A stretch of 64,000 nucleotides of DNA from Thamnaconus septentrionalis (GCA_009823395.1 CM020504.1:25756705-25820704), one strand, 5' to 3'; shown: positions 45,285 to 56,624, counted from the stretch's first letter. Numbers and translations: made by a program. Notes: generated from the letters alone by a model not told the origin.

Positions 45285-45530
45285 CCCCCAGAAGCGGCCG
45301 CCGCCGTCACGTCGAGCCGTTTTTGCGCTGCCTCCAACGCGAGCTTTTCATCAGCCGCCTTTGTCCGCCGCTCAAAGTAGTGGCGCTGCTGCTGCTGCGA
45401 ATCAAAGACGCGACAATATTTTCCATCAGCTTTTAGCCGCGGACCCGCAGGACAAGAGCCCTCGAGCTTTGGCAAAAAAATCACGGCCGGTTATTCATCC
45501 TGTCACACTCCCGCACCTGTGCCCCCACCC
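45285..45530. promoter_or_regulatory. CpG-rich candidate regulatory element
   Basis: Unique segment: GCGGCCGCCGCCGTCACGTC, GCTCAAAGTAGTGGCGCTGC, GACGCGACAATATTTTCCAT, TCACGGCCGGTTATTCATCC, then a CACCTG E-box. Flanked by CT and C-rich simple sequence. Possible downstream control element of ptf1a; not a supported exon. Confidence 0.25.
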
Positions 45531-45839
45531 TCCCCCCTCCCCGCACCCCGCACCCCACCCCACGCCTCGCATTCACACCGCACACACACTGCACAGCAGA
45601 CCTGCGTGTCCCTGTTCACGGTAATTATTCACAAACAGCACAAAGGCTGAAACAGAGCAGGTTGAAGTCCGTTTATGGCTCCTAAATGATCTTCTCCTCT
45701 TCTCCTCCTCTCCTCTGAAGATGTGCCCAGTCTCTCTCTCTCTCTCTCTCTCTCCCTCCTCGAGTAGCCCCTACAGTTTAGATGGCACAATCGCAGCATC
45801 TGCTAAATCCTGCGGGTTTGAAAATTATGGGGACAAAAC

Positions 45840-45841
<2 letters not shown>

Positions 45842-45935
<94 letters not shown>

Positions 45936-45945
45936 AGAGAGATTT
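45842..45945. repeat. (GA)n microsatellite, about 90 bp
   Basis: Long, almost perfect GA array. Open frames on both strands (Arg/Glu or Ser/Leu) are artefacts. Confidence 0.98.
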
Positions 45946-46339
45946 GCTTCCATCTCGGCCATAATGGGCGCGGATCAGCGCGTGACACAATGGAAGCCGT
46001 ATGGTTGTGGGGGCACGCGGGTCATTTTTTTTTTTTTTTTTTTGGCGTGGGGGGGAGAGAGGAGGGGCGACAGGTGACGGCAAATAAAAGAAAAAAAAAA
46101 GAAAAACAGCAACAAAACAAGACAACACAACAACAGAGAGTGCGGCCTGAGATGAAGACACAAAAGCCCTCACGCGCCTCCTCCTATAACTCGCCTCCAC
46201 GCAGGCGCAGTGGGGTGCGGTGCGCACACTTTCCTCCCGGCGGATCGAGGCGCAGCGTTCACCGGCCGAGCGCGCGCGCCAGTAGTTTACTGGAAACGTA
46301 CAGCCAAAAGTTTGACAGTGCGGGTTTTTAATAAAAACA

Positions 46340-47185
46340 TACATTTTAAAAAATTTACATTAAAAAATATATATATTAAATGTCCCCGTGAAACACACGA
46401 CAGGTAGGAACCATCACCTTGTGGGACTGACGGAAAAACAATAAGATATTATTATTAAGACTCTTATTAATAATAAGAGTAATAAATTATTAATAAAGTA
46501 ATTTAAAACAACAACAACAATCATCCAAAATGAATACATGCAGTAACTCAGAAGACATCTGTAAGGATCAATATTGATCATTATTGATCTTCACCTGTTC
46601 TTTGTAATTTACGATGCGTGTAGTTGTAAAACACAGTGAGTAGCCGACTTTGGTCATGAACACAACTGCGTTCAAAATCAGGAAACGTGCCAGACCTGTG
46701 ACTGCAAATCATCGATTTTTAAACATTGAATTTTCGAATTCAACCGTTTTTCCATAATGCAGTTTTTTGTTCACATCAATATATTTGAAAGTTCTTGACT
46801 AAATGTATGTATATATTTCATAATAGTACAGTGTGGATGCAGATATTGCACTTGGCTCGTGAACGCACCACTGTCCGGTCGGTATTTTTCAGCGGCTCGG
46901 AAACTGGAGGAGACGCTGCAGCGCTGCACACTCGCCAGCTTCTGACTTGCCAATGTAACGGCTGTAATCGGATTACATGGCCCTGTCACGCTGGTAATCA
47001 GCATCGGACTGGCCGCGTGACTGTAGTCTGGCGAGCCGTGAAATCTGAAGACATAGAGAATCTAAAGAGAAACTAAAAATAACAAAAATAAAAAAAAAAA
47101 AAAAAAGAAATCTGAGAGAAATGAAGATTGATCGATTGAAACGATACGATACAAAAAAAATTCCCAAAATGTAAACATTTTTCGG
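46340..47185. other. AT-rich intergenic DNA
   Basis: Short AT and ATT runs. The segment 46850-46990 (CACTGTCCGGTCGGTATTTT, CGGCTGTAATCGGATTACAT) is less AT-rich. No gene is recognised. Confidence 0.4.
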
Positions 47186-47189
47186 CTGT

Positions 47190-47364
47190 GAATTTACAGT
47201 GAATGACTGGCTACTGGCTGCATTACTGTCACAGCCAGTTTACTGTCAATATTTCCACAGTAAATGACAGTAAAACTACGAAAATATGCTGTAATTTAAC
47301 AGCTTTCACGCCATTGAAATTGCTGTGATGTGGAAGTATGTAGTTGTTATTTACAGCATTGTAA

Positions 47365-47426
<62 letters not shown>

Positions 47427-47620
47427 AGTAATTAACTGTTTACATCCTTTTTATCCGGTCATTTAAAGAGTTAATATTGAATTGGGTCTATCACGTCCTC
47501 AAAAGAAATCTGAATACAATATTTAATACAGTAAAATATTGATTTCACGATAAATTCTCAACACGGTATTTGACTGTGAGATTATACAGTAAACTACAGT
47601 GAATTCCTTCAGCACTGACC
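47190..47620 (+). mobile_element. TACAGTAA-rich MITE-like element, copy 2
   Basis: Parallel to 25910-26200, but split by a (ATA)n microsatellite at 47367-47425 and ending in GAGATTATACAGTAAACTAC. Expansion of the microsatellite inside the element distinguishes this copy. Confidence 0.6.
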
Positions 47621-47859
47621 GGCGCACCATCAGAGTTGCAAATAGAAAACTGGGAGAGCAGATGAGGCTACTGGTGAGTGATGGTCTTACCTCTCCTGGT
47701 GCCGGCGGACAACTCGCGCTGTAATCCAACTGTGCGCGCGGCCCGTCCAGCAGCGAGCACACAGCAGCTTTGAAGTTCGGCTCGGCCTCAGCAGGATTCA
47801 TATATCCGGCGGTGAGGAGCTGGAGTGCTGCTGTGGGAGTGGACGGAGGCCCGCAGGGG

Positions 47860-47869
47860 CTCCACCACC

Positions 47870-47903
<34 letters not shown>

Positions 47904-47910
47904 TCATCAC
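47860..47910. repeat. (CCA)n-(TCA)n microsatellite
   Basis: Seven CCA units followed by about nine TCA units. Confidence 0.95.
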
Positions 47911-48090
47911 CAGCAGCATGCTGGAGGGACGGCGCTACCACGGGAAAAAGCGCTGCTGCAGCACCTGGCAGCATTCAGACTCCCACCACCACCACGCGCG
48001 CGCACGCACGCATGTTGCACAGCCGGCTGGCCTTTAAACACCTTCTGCGGTCGTGCGTATACATTTGCATTGCATTAGCACACTTGTGCC

Positions 48091-48119
48091 CTCACACACA
48101 CACACACACACACACACAC
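48091..48119. repeat. (CA)n microsatellite
   Basis: Short CA run. Confidence 0.95.
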
Positions 48120-48254
48120 CGCGGTGGTGTTTTTGCCTCTTGTAATTTCGCCTGGTAGTTGGCCGACATTCCCCCGCAGAGAAGCTGTTGCTCTGAGAGG
48201 AGGTTCACTGGAGGTGCAGGTCTGGCTGGACCAGGGCTGCTGGACTGCTGGGAC

Positions 48255-48640
48255 CACAGAGGGGTCCAAGATGTGACAGAGGGGCGAATAAATATGGAAG
48301 AAGAAAAAAAAAAAATCAGTGTCATTGAAGGCCCACCAGGGTGTTTGGCTCTTAGAACCACCCAGAACCACCCAGAACCACCCAGAACCACCCAGAACCA
48401 CCAGGGTGTTTGGCTCTTAGAACCATCCAGAACCAACCAGAACCACCAGGGTGTTTGGCTCTTTATTGACATGACTCTGAAAACACTGCAGACATGGAGG
48501 AGATGCAGCTGTTTGATGACTGACTGAGTATTACTATAGAATTAATATAATATAATATTGTTCAAGATCGGCTTCAGGGCCGGATTAGAAAGCTTAACAG
48601 GCCGCATATGGGCCCCTGGCCATAGTTTGCTCATGCCTGA
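48255..48640 (-). mobile_element. hAT-like element copy
   Basis: Ends with GGCCGCATATGGGCCCCTGG and CCATAGTTTGCTCATGC, the left terminus in reverse. Minisatellite units (ACCACCCAGAACCACC, GGGTGTTTGGCTCTTAG) at 48335-48465. Its right part is truncated or replaced. Confidence 0.7.
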
Positions 48641-48687
48641 TGAAATTACTAAAGTGTTTAAAATATTTCCATTTGCGTGTCAGTTGT

Positions 48688-48799
<112 letters not shown>

Positions 48800-48861
48800 T
48801 GCTTCATTGACTCGTTCTTGAATTTACGTTTTTATTAAAATTTCCTCTCTCAAATTTTCTC

Positions 48862-48895
<34 letters not shown>

Positions 48896-49111
48896 GTCGC
48901 TGTTCAAACTCAGCCGGAGCATCGTGGAAATTATCGTGATCATTTCCAAGCTCGCACAATATTTATCAGCTAGCATTAAGCGTCCAGATTGAAGCGTTGC
49001 CATCAACAGGTGGCGCTATAGAGTCACGACGCCCTGCGTCTTATTTTTCCGTCCATGGTAAAATTGAACCAGTGAGTGAAGCAACACATCAGCGTCATAT
49101 CTTCAAGTGCT

Positions 49112-49117
49112 TTTATT
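49112..49117 (-). terminator. Possible ptf1a poly(A) signal
   Basis: AATAAA on the minus strand, 334 bases past the stop codon, giving a plausible short 3' UTR. It is the closest perfect hexamer seen, but no cDNA evidence is available here. Confidence 0.4.
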
Positions 49118-49450
49118 CGCAGAATGAATATAAATATAAATTGTTGTACAACAACTGGGCTATTTTCCATTCCCAGCCGGAACAATTAAATTAAACAGAT
49201 ATATTATCGCCTGTGACGAAACAATAAAAGAAATAAATATGTGATTGCCAGTTGCCTGAATTACAAAAATAAAATTATCAACATGATAAAAAAAACAACA
49301 ACATATTTACAACAGTGAAACTCAAACAATGTTTGAACAGATTCAGTAAAATCAGGACTCGCGGTTTCCAGTCAAACTTTGACATGAAGCGAGCCGCTCT
49401 TCACAGGGACCGCGGTGCGGCGCTTTCTCCTCCGGGAGAAGCTCTGGACA

Positions 49451-50777
49451 TCAGGCGACTAAACCGAAGGGAGGCTTGTTTTCGATGTCCGTCAGTCCCG
49501 GCTTGTGATGCTGCACTTTGCGGGGGTCTTCCGGGGTCCACACCTTGGCCGTGCGGATGATGTTCTGCTCCCGCAGCTGCTTCTCGTCGCACCAGGACAG
49601 AGAGTGACCCGCCAGGGGGGGCAGGCCGTAGTCCGGGTCGCTGGGAGAGGGGGATCCTGGAGGGGAGGAGAGAGAGAGAGAGAGGGACGTTAGCTACACA
49701 TCCAGCATTTTCAAGAGTTTTAGTTTATTCTAGAGGGTAAACTCTGATTCTGAACAACAACAACAACAACAACAACAAAGTACAGTTGTGGCGCAAACAC
49801 ACCAATGAATTCTCTGCAGCGGCGCTGAAGCAGCGGCTGATTCTCTCAAACATACAACAATCATTTTAATCACATTTTTTTAAGCAAATTTCCCCAATGT
49901 GGCATTCATAAAGTCTTCTTCTTCTTCTTCTTCTGATGCTATCTTTGCGCATTTATTTGATTGATTTATTAGCGGTTGTGCGGCAGTTTGGGACCTTTTC
50001 CATACGGCGCAGAGCTGCGACTGCACCTGCGTCACTTTAGCGCATCAAGCAGGGACCGCTTCAACTACCCAAACTACCAGTTGCACGATAGAAACAGGCT
50101 GACTGGGACTCACTGGTTCCTCGGTGGCAGATGATGACCTTCTTGGGCAGCGCCGCCGCTTCGCCGCCCGCGCCGCCGCCGCCGCCCCTGATTGGCAGGT
50201 CCGAGTGCACGAGCTCGGCCAGGAAGTTGATGTATCCGATGGCGAGGCGCAGCGTGTCCACCTTGGACAGCCGCTTCTCGTAGGGCAGCGTGGGGATGTG
50301 CGTGCGCAGCCCCTCGAAGGCGTCGTTGATGGACTGCATCCGCCGCCGCTCCCGCACGTTGGCCGCCTGCCGCAGCTGCTGCAGCTCCACCTCGGAGCGC
50401 AGCCGCCGGCGCCGCTTCAGCAGCAGCGCGTGGTGGCGGTGGTGGCGGCGGTCCCGGTGGTCCCGGTGGTCCCCCATCTCATCGCCGTAGGAGAAGCTGG
50501 AGGAGGAGGAGGAGGAGGAGTAGGACAGGTTGCCCAGGTCGGCGGTGGAGGTGGAGATGTTGGTTCCTCCACCTGCTCCTCCTCCACCTCCGCAGTAGTC
50601 ATCGTCGTCGTCGTGGAAGTGGCTGGACAGGAAGTCCACGTCGTCGTCCAGGAAGTCGTCCGCGTCCAGCGCGCCGTCCCGGGACGACTGGTCGGTGAAG
50701 AGGTCGTCATCGTGGAAGTAAGGAGGCGACGAGAAGGAGTCGAGGCCCGGCAGGAAGGAGTCCAGCACGCCGTCCAT
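49451..50777 (-). CDS. ptf1a: Pancreas transcription factor 1 subunit alpha (bHLH)
   Basis: Two exons, 50777-50114 and 49656-49451, with donor ACCA/GTGAGT and acceptor CTCCAG/GATCC (phase 1), giving 289 aa. Residues 1-130 hold an acidic N-terminus with Asp, Gly, Ser and His runs. The bHLH lies at about 136-190: basic region [20 protein letters not shown], helix 2 [20 protein letters not shown]. Exon 2 carries the two Ptf1a-specific C-terminal motifs, [12 protein letters not shown] and [12 protein letters not shown], whose tryptophans in the known family bind RBPJ/RBPJL. Ptf1a pairs with an E-protein on an E-box and with RBPJ on a neighbouring TTTCCC site (the PTF1 trimer), and specifies pancreatic acinar cells and GABAergic neurons of cerebellum, spinal cord and retina. 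Two-exon structure and exon boundary match vertebrate ptf1a. Slightly longer than zebrafish Ptf1a because of the low-complexity runs. Identity is essentially certain. Confidence 0.98.
49720..50045 (-). mobile_element. ptf1a-local repeat (A+B), intronic copy
   Basis: Within the ptf1a intron. The A part (49775-50040: TGTGGCGCAAACACACCAAT, CTGCAGCGGCGCTGAAGCAG, TTTTAATCACATTTTT, ACGGCGCAGAGCTGCG) matches 52225-52455, 54905-55195 and, inverted, 58810-59020. The B remnant (GGGTAAACTCTGATTCTGAA) precedes an AAC array. Not coding. Confidence 0.65.
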
Positions 50778-50889
50778 CGTCCCCGCAACACTGGCGCTGT
50801 CAGCGGTTCAACAACAGCAACAACAACAGCAACAACAACACAACAGGCACCACGACAACCACGACAAGTCACCACACAAGGGCCACGCG

Positions 50890-51015
50890 AGACCGCTTTA
50901 TAGCAACAGCCAGAGTCGCGTGCCGCTCGCCCTGCACAGCCAACCAATGGCAGCTCGGTCCGCTCCCCCCCCTCCCTCGCCCAAGAGGCCACGCCCCCTG
51001 ATTGGCTGCCTGCTG
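50890..51015 (-). promoter_or_regulatory. ptf1a core promoter (TATA and CCAAT boxes)
   Basis: On the minus strand, CTATAAAGC places a TATA box at 50897-50902, about 120 bases before the ATG. ATTGG at about 50943-50947 and CCAAT at about 50999-51003 are two CCAAT boxes in opposite orientations. GGGGGCGTGGCC between them is a GC-box type site. Transcription probably starts near 50870, giving a 5' UTR of about 90 nt rich in GTTGTTGCTG. A TATA plus CCAAT layout suits a tissue-restricted gene. Confidence 0.7.
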
Positions 51016-51067
51016 CTCCCACTCAAACACTCGCTGCTGGAGGCTCTCAGTCTGACATCTACATCCC

Positions 51068-51068
<1 letters not shown>

Positions 51069-51146
<78 letters not shown>
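51069..51146. repeat. (ATA)n microsatellite
   Basis: About 26 ATA units with one TAG interruption, only 170 bp upstream of the ptf1a TATA box. Confidence 0.98.
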
Positions 51147-51147
<1 letters not shown>

Positions 51148-51149
51148 CT

Positions 51150-52045
51150 TTTTGCACTAGTTTGCTCCTATTTATTTTCATCTCATTTTATGGCAAAAAT
51201 TTGGTATTAAAAAAAAAAAAAGAAAATTGCAAAAAGTTTACACGAAAAACTGTATTTTTATGTTGAGTGTTTTTATTCTGTGTGTTTGTAGCCGGAAAAA
51301 AAAAAAAAACTCAAACACTCATAATGACAGTAAACAATCTTGAATCCAGTCAGTTTGAAAAACTAAAAACTTAAAACTGGCCAGTGGCACTCCAGTGTCC
51401 ATCTCAAAGACGTTTATTAGTTATTAATTATTATCACTAATGTACTGAGCATATATAGATATAGATATGTAGAACATAGCTCAGTGCGTCAACGCTTTTC
51501 TCATCTCTGCTCTTTTCTTAAGGGGAGTTTGAATTAATAACCCCATGATGGGTGTTAATATTCTGATTTTGATAGAAAAAAAACAACAAAAAACTCCAAA
51601 TGCGGTAGTTACTGTTGTCCGCGAGCAGCGAGATGTAATGAACGAAAGATATGAATTAAAAACTGCTCCACGGAGGATCGTTCAAGTCGCTGTGTTTCTC
51701 TGCGCAAACGGTAAAAATATGTCCAATTCAAGAGTGTGAAATATTCAATTCATGTGTGTGTGTGTGTGTGTGTTCATAAACCAGCAGCAGAACCATCAAC
51801 AGGCTCAGTGATGCATTCATATCTAACTAGTGTATGAATGAATTAATCAAAACCTCATTAGAACAGCGTCATTTCAATATCGTGATAGTTGCAACATTGA
51901 TTCAGAATTCTCATCCAAGAGTCATTTAGGCGGAGAAATTGTCTTATGAGTTATTTGACATTTTCTCAATCAGCGGAGGGGGGATAAAAAAAAATAGATG
52001 CAGTAAATATTTTAAATGGGTGTTTTGGGAAGAACACCTTGGATA
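51150..52045. other. ptf1a upstream flank, AT-rich
   Basis: No gene. Holds poly(A) tracts (51209, 51296), a short GT run (51753-51773) and GAGCAGCGAGATGTAATGAA type unique text. Contains no obvious bipartite E-box/TTTCCC site at correct spacing. Confidence 0.4.
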
Positions 52046-52049
52046 TATT

Positions 52050-52460
52050 CCTTATATCCCAGTCAAAGAACCTGTTGCCAGCGGCTCCCACGAGTTGCTG
52101 TCTAGTTGATTCTACTTCTATTTTCAGCAACACAACTATTATTTATTCACAGAAAAATGGAATAAATACTTCACACACTTATTGAAAAAAAACAACAAAA
52201 ACCCGTAAAATTTCAGCAGTCAAGTGCAAAAGTGGCGCAAACACGCCAACCAGTCGTCTGCAGCGGCACCAAAGCAGCGGCTGATTGTCAAACAGAGAAT
52301 CACAACAGAAAACATCGTTTTAATCACATTCGAAACGGGGAAGTTGAACCTCGTGTCAAAAAAAAAAAACATTCTGTCACGAGTCTTTGCACATTCTTTA
52401 GCGGCCGTGCGCTGATTTGGGAGCTTTTCTAGCGGCGCATAGCTGCGCATCACATAGAAA
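52050..52460 (-). mobile_element. ptf1a-local repeat (A+B), most complete copy
   Basis: The B part (52050-52145: AAGAACCTGTTGCCAGCGGC, TTTTCAGCAACACAA) is the inverse of 53590-53690. The A part (52225-52455) matches the intronic copy and 54905-55195. Ends in GGCGCATAGCTGCGCATCAC. There is no open frame. Confidence 0.65.
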
Positions 52461-52499
52461 CCTCCTCCACCACCACCACCACCACCGCTGAAAAGGCGT

Positions 52500-52730
52500 C
52501 AATCAATGCTGAGGCGTCGCGAGGCAGCAGCAGTCTGCGCAGCCTGGCGGGTTGCGCAGGTTGCGCAGACTGCCAGGCTGCTGCTGCTGCTGGTCGCGCT
52601 GCGGCGGCACCTGCACGGCTGCCTGGTGCTGGGACGCGCGAGCATTGTGCGTCTCCTCTTGTTGTGCTCCTCTAACGGCTTCATTGTGCGGATTGTTGCC
52701 TCATTTGCACCGCGACGTGTTGCGCCAAAA

Positions 52731-52765
<35 letters not shown>

Positions 52766-52990
52766 CGCCGGGAGGGAAGAAGAAAAGCGGCGCAAGTGGC
52801 GCAAGTGGCGCTCTTCCCACGACCGCGGCCCCGCGTTGCAGCTTGCCTTCCACCATGCACGCCGCGCGCACGCACATGTTGCGCGAGCCTCCGAATGGTC
52901 CCCCCCCCCCGCAGTCTGCCCCCACCCACCCACCACCACCGCCGCCGCCCTCGAACAAAGTGCGCAGTGAATGGGCTGAATAGATTGCGC
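52500..52990. promoter_or_regulatory. TGCGCA-rich GC block upstream of ptf1a
   Basis: CpG-dense 490-bp block lying about 1.7-2.2 kb upstream of the ptf1a ATG. TGCGCA or its one-base variants recur more than ten times, and an 11-bp inverted pair (CAGTCTGCGCA at 52531, TGCGCAGACTG at 52562) is present. A CTG array at 52733-52762 produces poly-Leu/Ala frames that are not genes. CACCTG (52609) is an E-box. In mammals an upstream Ptf1a autoregulatory region lies at a similar distance, but no homology is claimed. Confidence 0.35.
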
Positions 52991-53211
52991 ACTTAGAGAC
53001 CCCCGCGGGGGCAGCCTGCCTCCTCTCCCCCCACCCCCCCTCTATTTTTTTCTTTTTTTTTGGGGGGGGGGGGGGGTTACCGAGGTGCATTAACGCGCTG
53101 TCGCGTGAGGTGTCAGGGAGCTGTGTGCGTGTGTGCGCCACCGCCCAACTGCGCCATTATGATCAGTGAAGTGATGAAGGAAAAGAGAAAAGAAACCACT
53201 CACTTCCTCCG

Positions 53212-53213
<2 letters not shown>

Positions 53214-53251
<38 letters not shown>
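53214..53251. repeat. (GT)n microsatellite
   Basis: Uninterrupted GT run in a GC-rich context. Confidence 0.97.
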
Positions 53252-53253
<2 letters not shown>

Positions 53254-53589
53254 CAGGAGCGCGCGGCCCAATTACTGCCTAATAAATGGACACGAGCTGA
53301 GGGCCTTCGGACCGGAAGTGTCCTGATCACTCTCGACACTCTCGACACTCCTGCTGGTGTTAGTGTGTAGCGGACTCTCTCTGCGTGATGCGCAGCCACG
53401 CGCCGTATGTGTTTACGCCACTTTCTGCACTTTGATGGCCGAATTTTTACTCTTTTTAAATAAGTGTGTGAGTTATTTATTCATTTTCTGTGATGATTTT
53501 CACCACTGCGTCTTGTGATGCTGTTGGTCAGCTGATTAAAGTCCAGCTGTAAATGACTGTGACACGTCTTGTGTTGCTGAAAATACACT

Positions 53590-53690
53590 GACGTTCAGAA
53601 TCACAGTATAGAACTAGAATCAAGTAGACTGCAGCCTGTGAGAGCCGCTGGCAACAGGTTCTGTTTCTGGGAAAATTATATCGTGGTCTT
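53590..53690 (+). mobile_element. ptf1a-local repeat, B part only
   Basis: AGTATAGAACTAGAATCAAG, TAGACTGCAGCCTGTGAGAG and CCGCTGGCAACAGGTTCTG are the inverse of 52050-52145 and share AGTATAGAACTAGAAT and TAGACTGC with 59250-59285. Confidence 0.6.
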
Positions 53691-53699
53691 CTTTAAACA

Positions 53700-53911
53700 C
53701 CCTTTCGGTTCTGGAGAATTGAAAATTTCATCAAAATCTCATTTTACCGCATCTTATTTGTTTTCCTTTTTTTCATGAGGGGCATTGAGAAAATGTCAAA
53801 TTATTAAAATGTCTGAAGCAATGTTGCAGCTATCACAATATTGAAATGATACTTATTCTCATAAGGTTTTGATTTTTTATTCATTCATAACCTTTAACAG
53901 TGTAGTTTATC

Positions 53912-53950
<39 letters not shown>

Positions 53951-54880
53951 AATAATAATAAAATAGATTAATGTGGAACATTTTGTGAATTGCTCACATA
54001 AATATGTCATTATAGTTATTATAAAATCTTTCCACAAACACGTGGAATTGATCATTAAAATATTTTACAATTTCTTAATTTCTTAATGACTGGTGACGTT
54101 TACATTTAAAAATGAAAAAGCACCAGTAAATTGTGGCCAATTCAATTCATTATTTTTTTTAATATTAAATTTCAGTTCCAATTTTTTCCCCATGAGGAGA
54201 AGAAAGTTCTGTCAAAAATGTGAATATTTTTAATGATATTTATTCCTATATTGTTCTCTTGCGGTTGTAATGCTGCGCGTCAACAAGTGTCTGAAAGCTC
54301 TCTGTTGCTCATCGTGTTGTTGATGTTTAACATCATGCAAGTCATTCGGTACCGTGAAGCCTCAGCAGCAGCAGCTTGTATCTGCTCGTGTGAAATACCT
54401 CCAAGCAGCTGAGGCCAGGTTGGCTGGAGGGTGAAGGTTGCTGCTGTTCAATGACCGCTGAGGAGGAAATCCCTTTAATTTGTTCTCCAGTCACAGATGG
54501 ATCATCCCCTCCGGGTAGAGATTACACGGGATTATGTCTGAATCACTATGCGGTGGGGGCAGTGGAGGAGAGGGGGGGGGGCTCCAACTCTAATTCCACA
54601 CATTGGTTTTCTGTAGTTCACTTTTTGTGATTTTCCTTTCCCTCCAGTCAGTCAGTCAGTCAGCCAGCCAGTCAGCCAGCCAGCCAGTCAGTGCTGCCTG
54701 ATGTTGTTGATTCAGCAAAAACTAGAAAAACAAGAAAAAGCACAGATTTCTTTCACCAACATTTGAAGGAACTTTAATGAGCCATTTTTTTAAAGTGGTG
54801 TCGGATGTTAGTGGAGAAAACAACTGGCCAACAGCAGTCACATGACACATTTGTGAAAATAAAAAAAAAAAAAAGAATAA
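53700..54880. other. Upstream flank without recognised genes
   Basis: AT-rich, with an ATT/AAT array at 53918-53960, a CAGTCAGC repeat at 54648-54692 and a GC-richer unique part at 54280-54560. No coding frame of note. Confidence 0.4.
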
Positions 54881-54889
54881 ATAATTGAC

Positions 54890-55200
54890 ACACAGATTAA
54901 AAAGTCACGTTTCAGCAATTAAGTACAAAAAGTGGCGCAGAGACACCAACCAGTTCTCTGCAGTGACGCTAAAGCAGCGGCTGATTCTCAAACCCATCAC
55001 AACGTGAATCAACAACAAAACATCATCATAAATCATAAATCGTCATTTTAATCACATTATTAAACAGGACAGTGAACCCTGTGTCTAAACTACTGACAGA
55101 CTGATTCGCATCTTTGCGCATTTTTTTACTGGTTGTGCGCTAATTTGGGACCTTTTCTAGGGGTTATGCGGCGCATAGCTGCGCATCACGCAGAAACTAA
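54890..55200 (-). mobile_element. ptf1a-local repeat, A part
   Basis: AAGTGGCGCAGAGACACCAA, CTGCAGTGACGCTAAAGCAG, TTTTAATCACATTATT, CATCTTTGCGCATTTTT and GCGGCGCATAGCTGCGCATC follow the same order as at 52225-52455. No B part is visible next to it. Confidence 0.65.
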
Positions 55201-55439
55201 TCGTAGTAATATTAATAAAGCAGGTTTAATATCATCAATAATTGCTGTTTTCTAAGTCTTCATTGTTCAATAAAGATCTACGGATACCTGACGCAGCCAA
55301 TGGGCGATGGTTTCACGTGTACAAAATGACGTCACTGGACACTCAGTGATTGAAAGCGCACTAACAGGAGGCGCTGCAGTCAATATTTAACATAAATTAA
55401 TCCTATTCAATATAGAAGTAAGCTGCTGCTAATTAGCAT

Positions 55440-55442
<3 letters not shown>

Positions 55443-55476
<34 letters not shown>

Positions 55477-55497
55477 TTGCGTGTGTGTGTGTGTGTC
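55443..55497. repeat. (GT)n microsatellite
   Basis: Two GT blocks separated by ATTGC. Confidence 0.95.
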
Positions 55498-55723
55498 ACC
55501 CTTCGTGTGCGGCACCGCTGCCTGCGCACCGAGGAGCTTCATGGGAACCGCAACACTTGTTCGTCTCGTGCGACTCGGCGCGTTCACAGCGACTCGCACG
55601 CTCGTCAATGGGCGACGTGGGGCGCGCGGTCACGGCGCGTTAACGACCTGCACGGTCCGAATTACCGTTTTTTTTTTTGTTTTTTTTTTCCTTTTTTCTT
55701 TTCCGAGCCGAGGGGAACGTCTG

Positions 55724-55726
<3 letters not shown>

Positions 55727-55768
<42 letters not shown>
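55727..55768. repeat. (CA)n microsatellite
   Basis: Uninterrupted CA run. Confidence 0.97.
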
Positions 55769-55769
<1 letters not shown>

Positions 55770-55770
<1 letters not shown>

Positions 55771-56099
55771 GGAAAAAAAGTGCAGAAGAGAAACTATTGA
55801 TCTTCATCGTCATTGGCTGCTTGATTGTGTGCGGGCATCTACGACTTCCGTATTATTATTATCATCATCATCATCATCATATCACACTAACGAGGGAAAA
55901 ACATGTTCTTCTTGTTCTGCGAGGGAAAAAAAACGCACTGACATTAATTTAAGGGCCACTTCCGGTCCACATGGAATAATTTGATGGAGGTCGATCATCT
56001 ATGATTTTTTTTAACTGACTGACTTACTAATGTCTCTTCTTTTGCATCAGAAAACAAATCATATCGAATAGTATTAGCCTGTCGATGATGGAAAAGTGC

Positions 56100-56130
<31 letters not shown>

Positions 56131-56500
56131 CTTTTATTTGTCCAGTGCTAAATCTTCAATCGTTAATCATTTATTGTCATTATACATGCAGGAGGACGAC
56201 GACATTTACAAGTTCCTACCTCCGGTGCATCGCCATCAATTCAAAAAAAAGTAAACACTAAAAACACGAAGTGAAAAAAAACTAACTTTCCAACCAAAGT
56301 TCGTCTCAAAGCCTCTTTGTACCATCAGAGAAAAAACCAAAGGGGCCAATTCTGACCATCATAATAAAAACAACAATTATTTCCCTGAAGGAGAAAAAGT
56401 TTCATCATCTGCTGCTGATCGAGCTGCTGCGTTGCGTTCACGGTCACGGTGCGTTCAGGCGCACAACACCTGAACTGGGTAACTGTTGGTCACTGACTGT
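55770..56500. other. Upstream flank with ATC and AATC arrays
   Basis: Holds ATT/ATC repeats (55850-55880) and AATC (56100-56130) joined to ACTTTTATTTGTCCAGTGCT, an inverted retroposon tail. No gene. Confidence 0.5.
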
Positions 56501-56511
56501 AGACTAAGCCA

Positions 56512-56624
<113 letters not shown>

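Noticed and set aside
45778..46344. 188-codon minus-strand frame
   Set aside because: Mostly translation of a GA microsatellite and homopolymers.
47770..48078. Plus-strand frame with poly-His
   Set aside because: CCA/TCA microsatellite product; no conserved domain.
50124..50903. 259-codon plus-strand open frame
   Set aside because: It is the antisense of ptf1a exon 1 and its promoter. GC-rich third positions remove stops; the Gly/Val-rich product resembles nothing.
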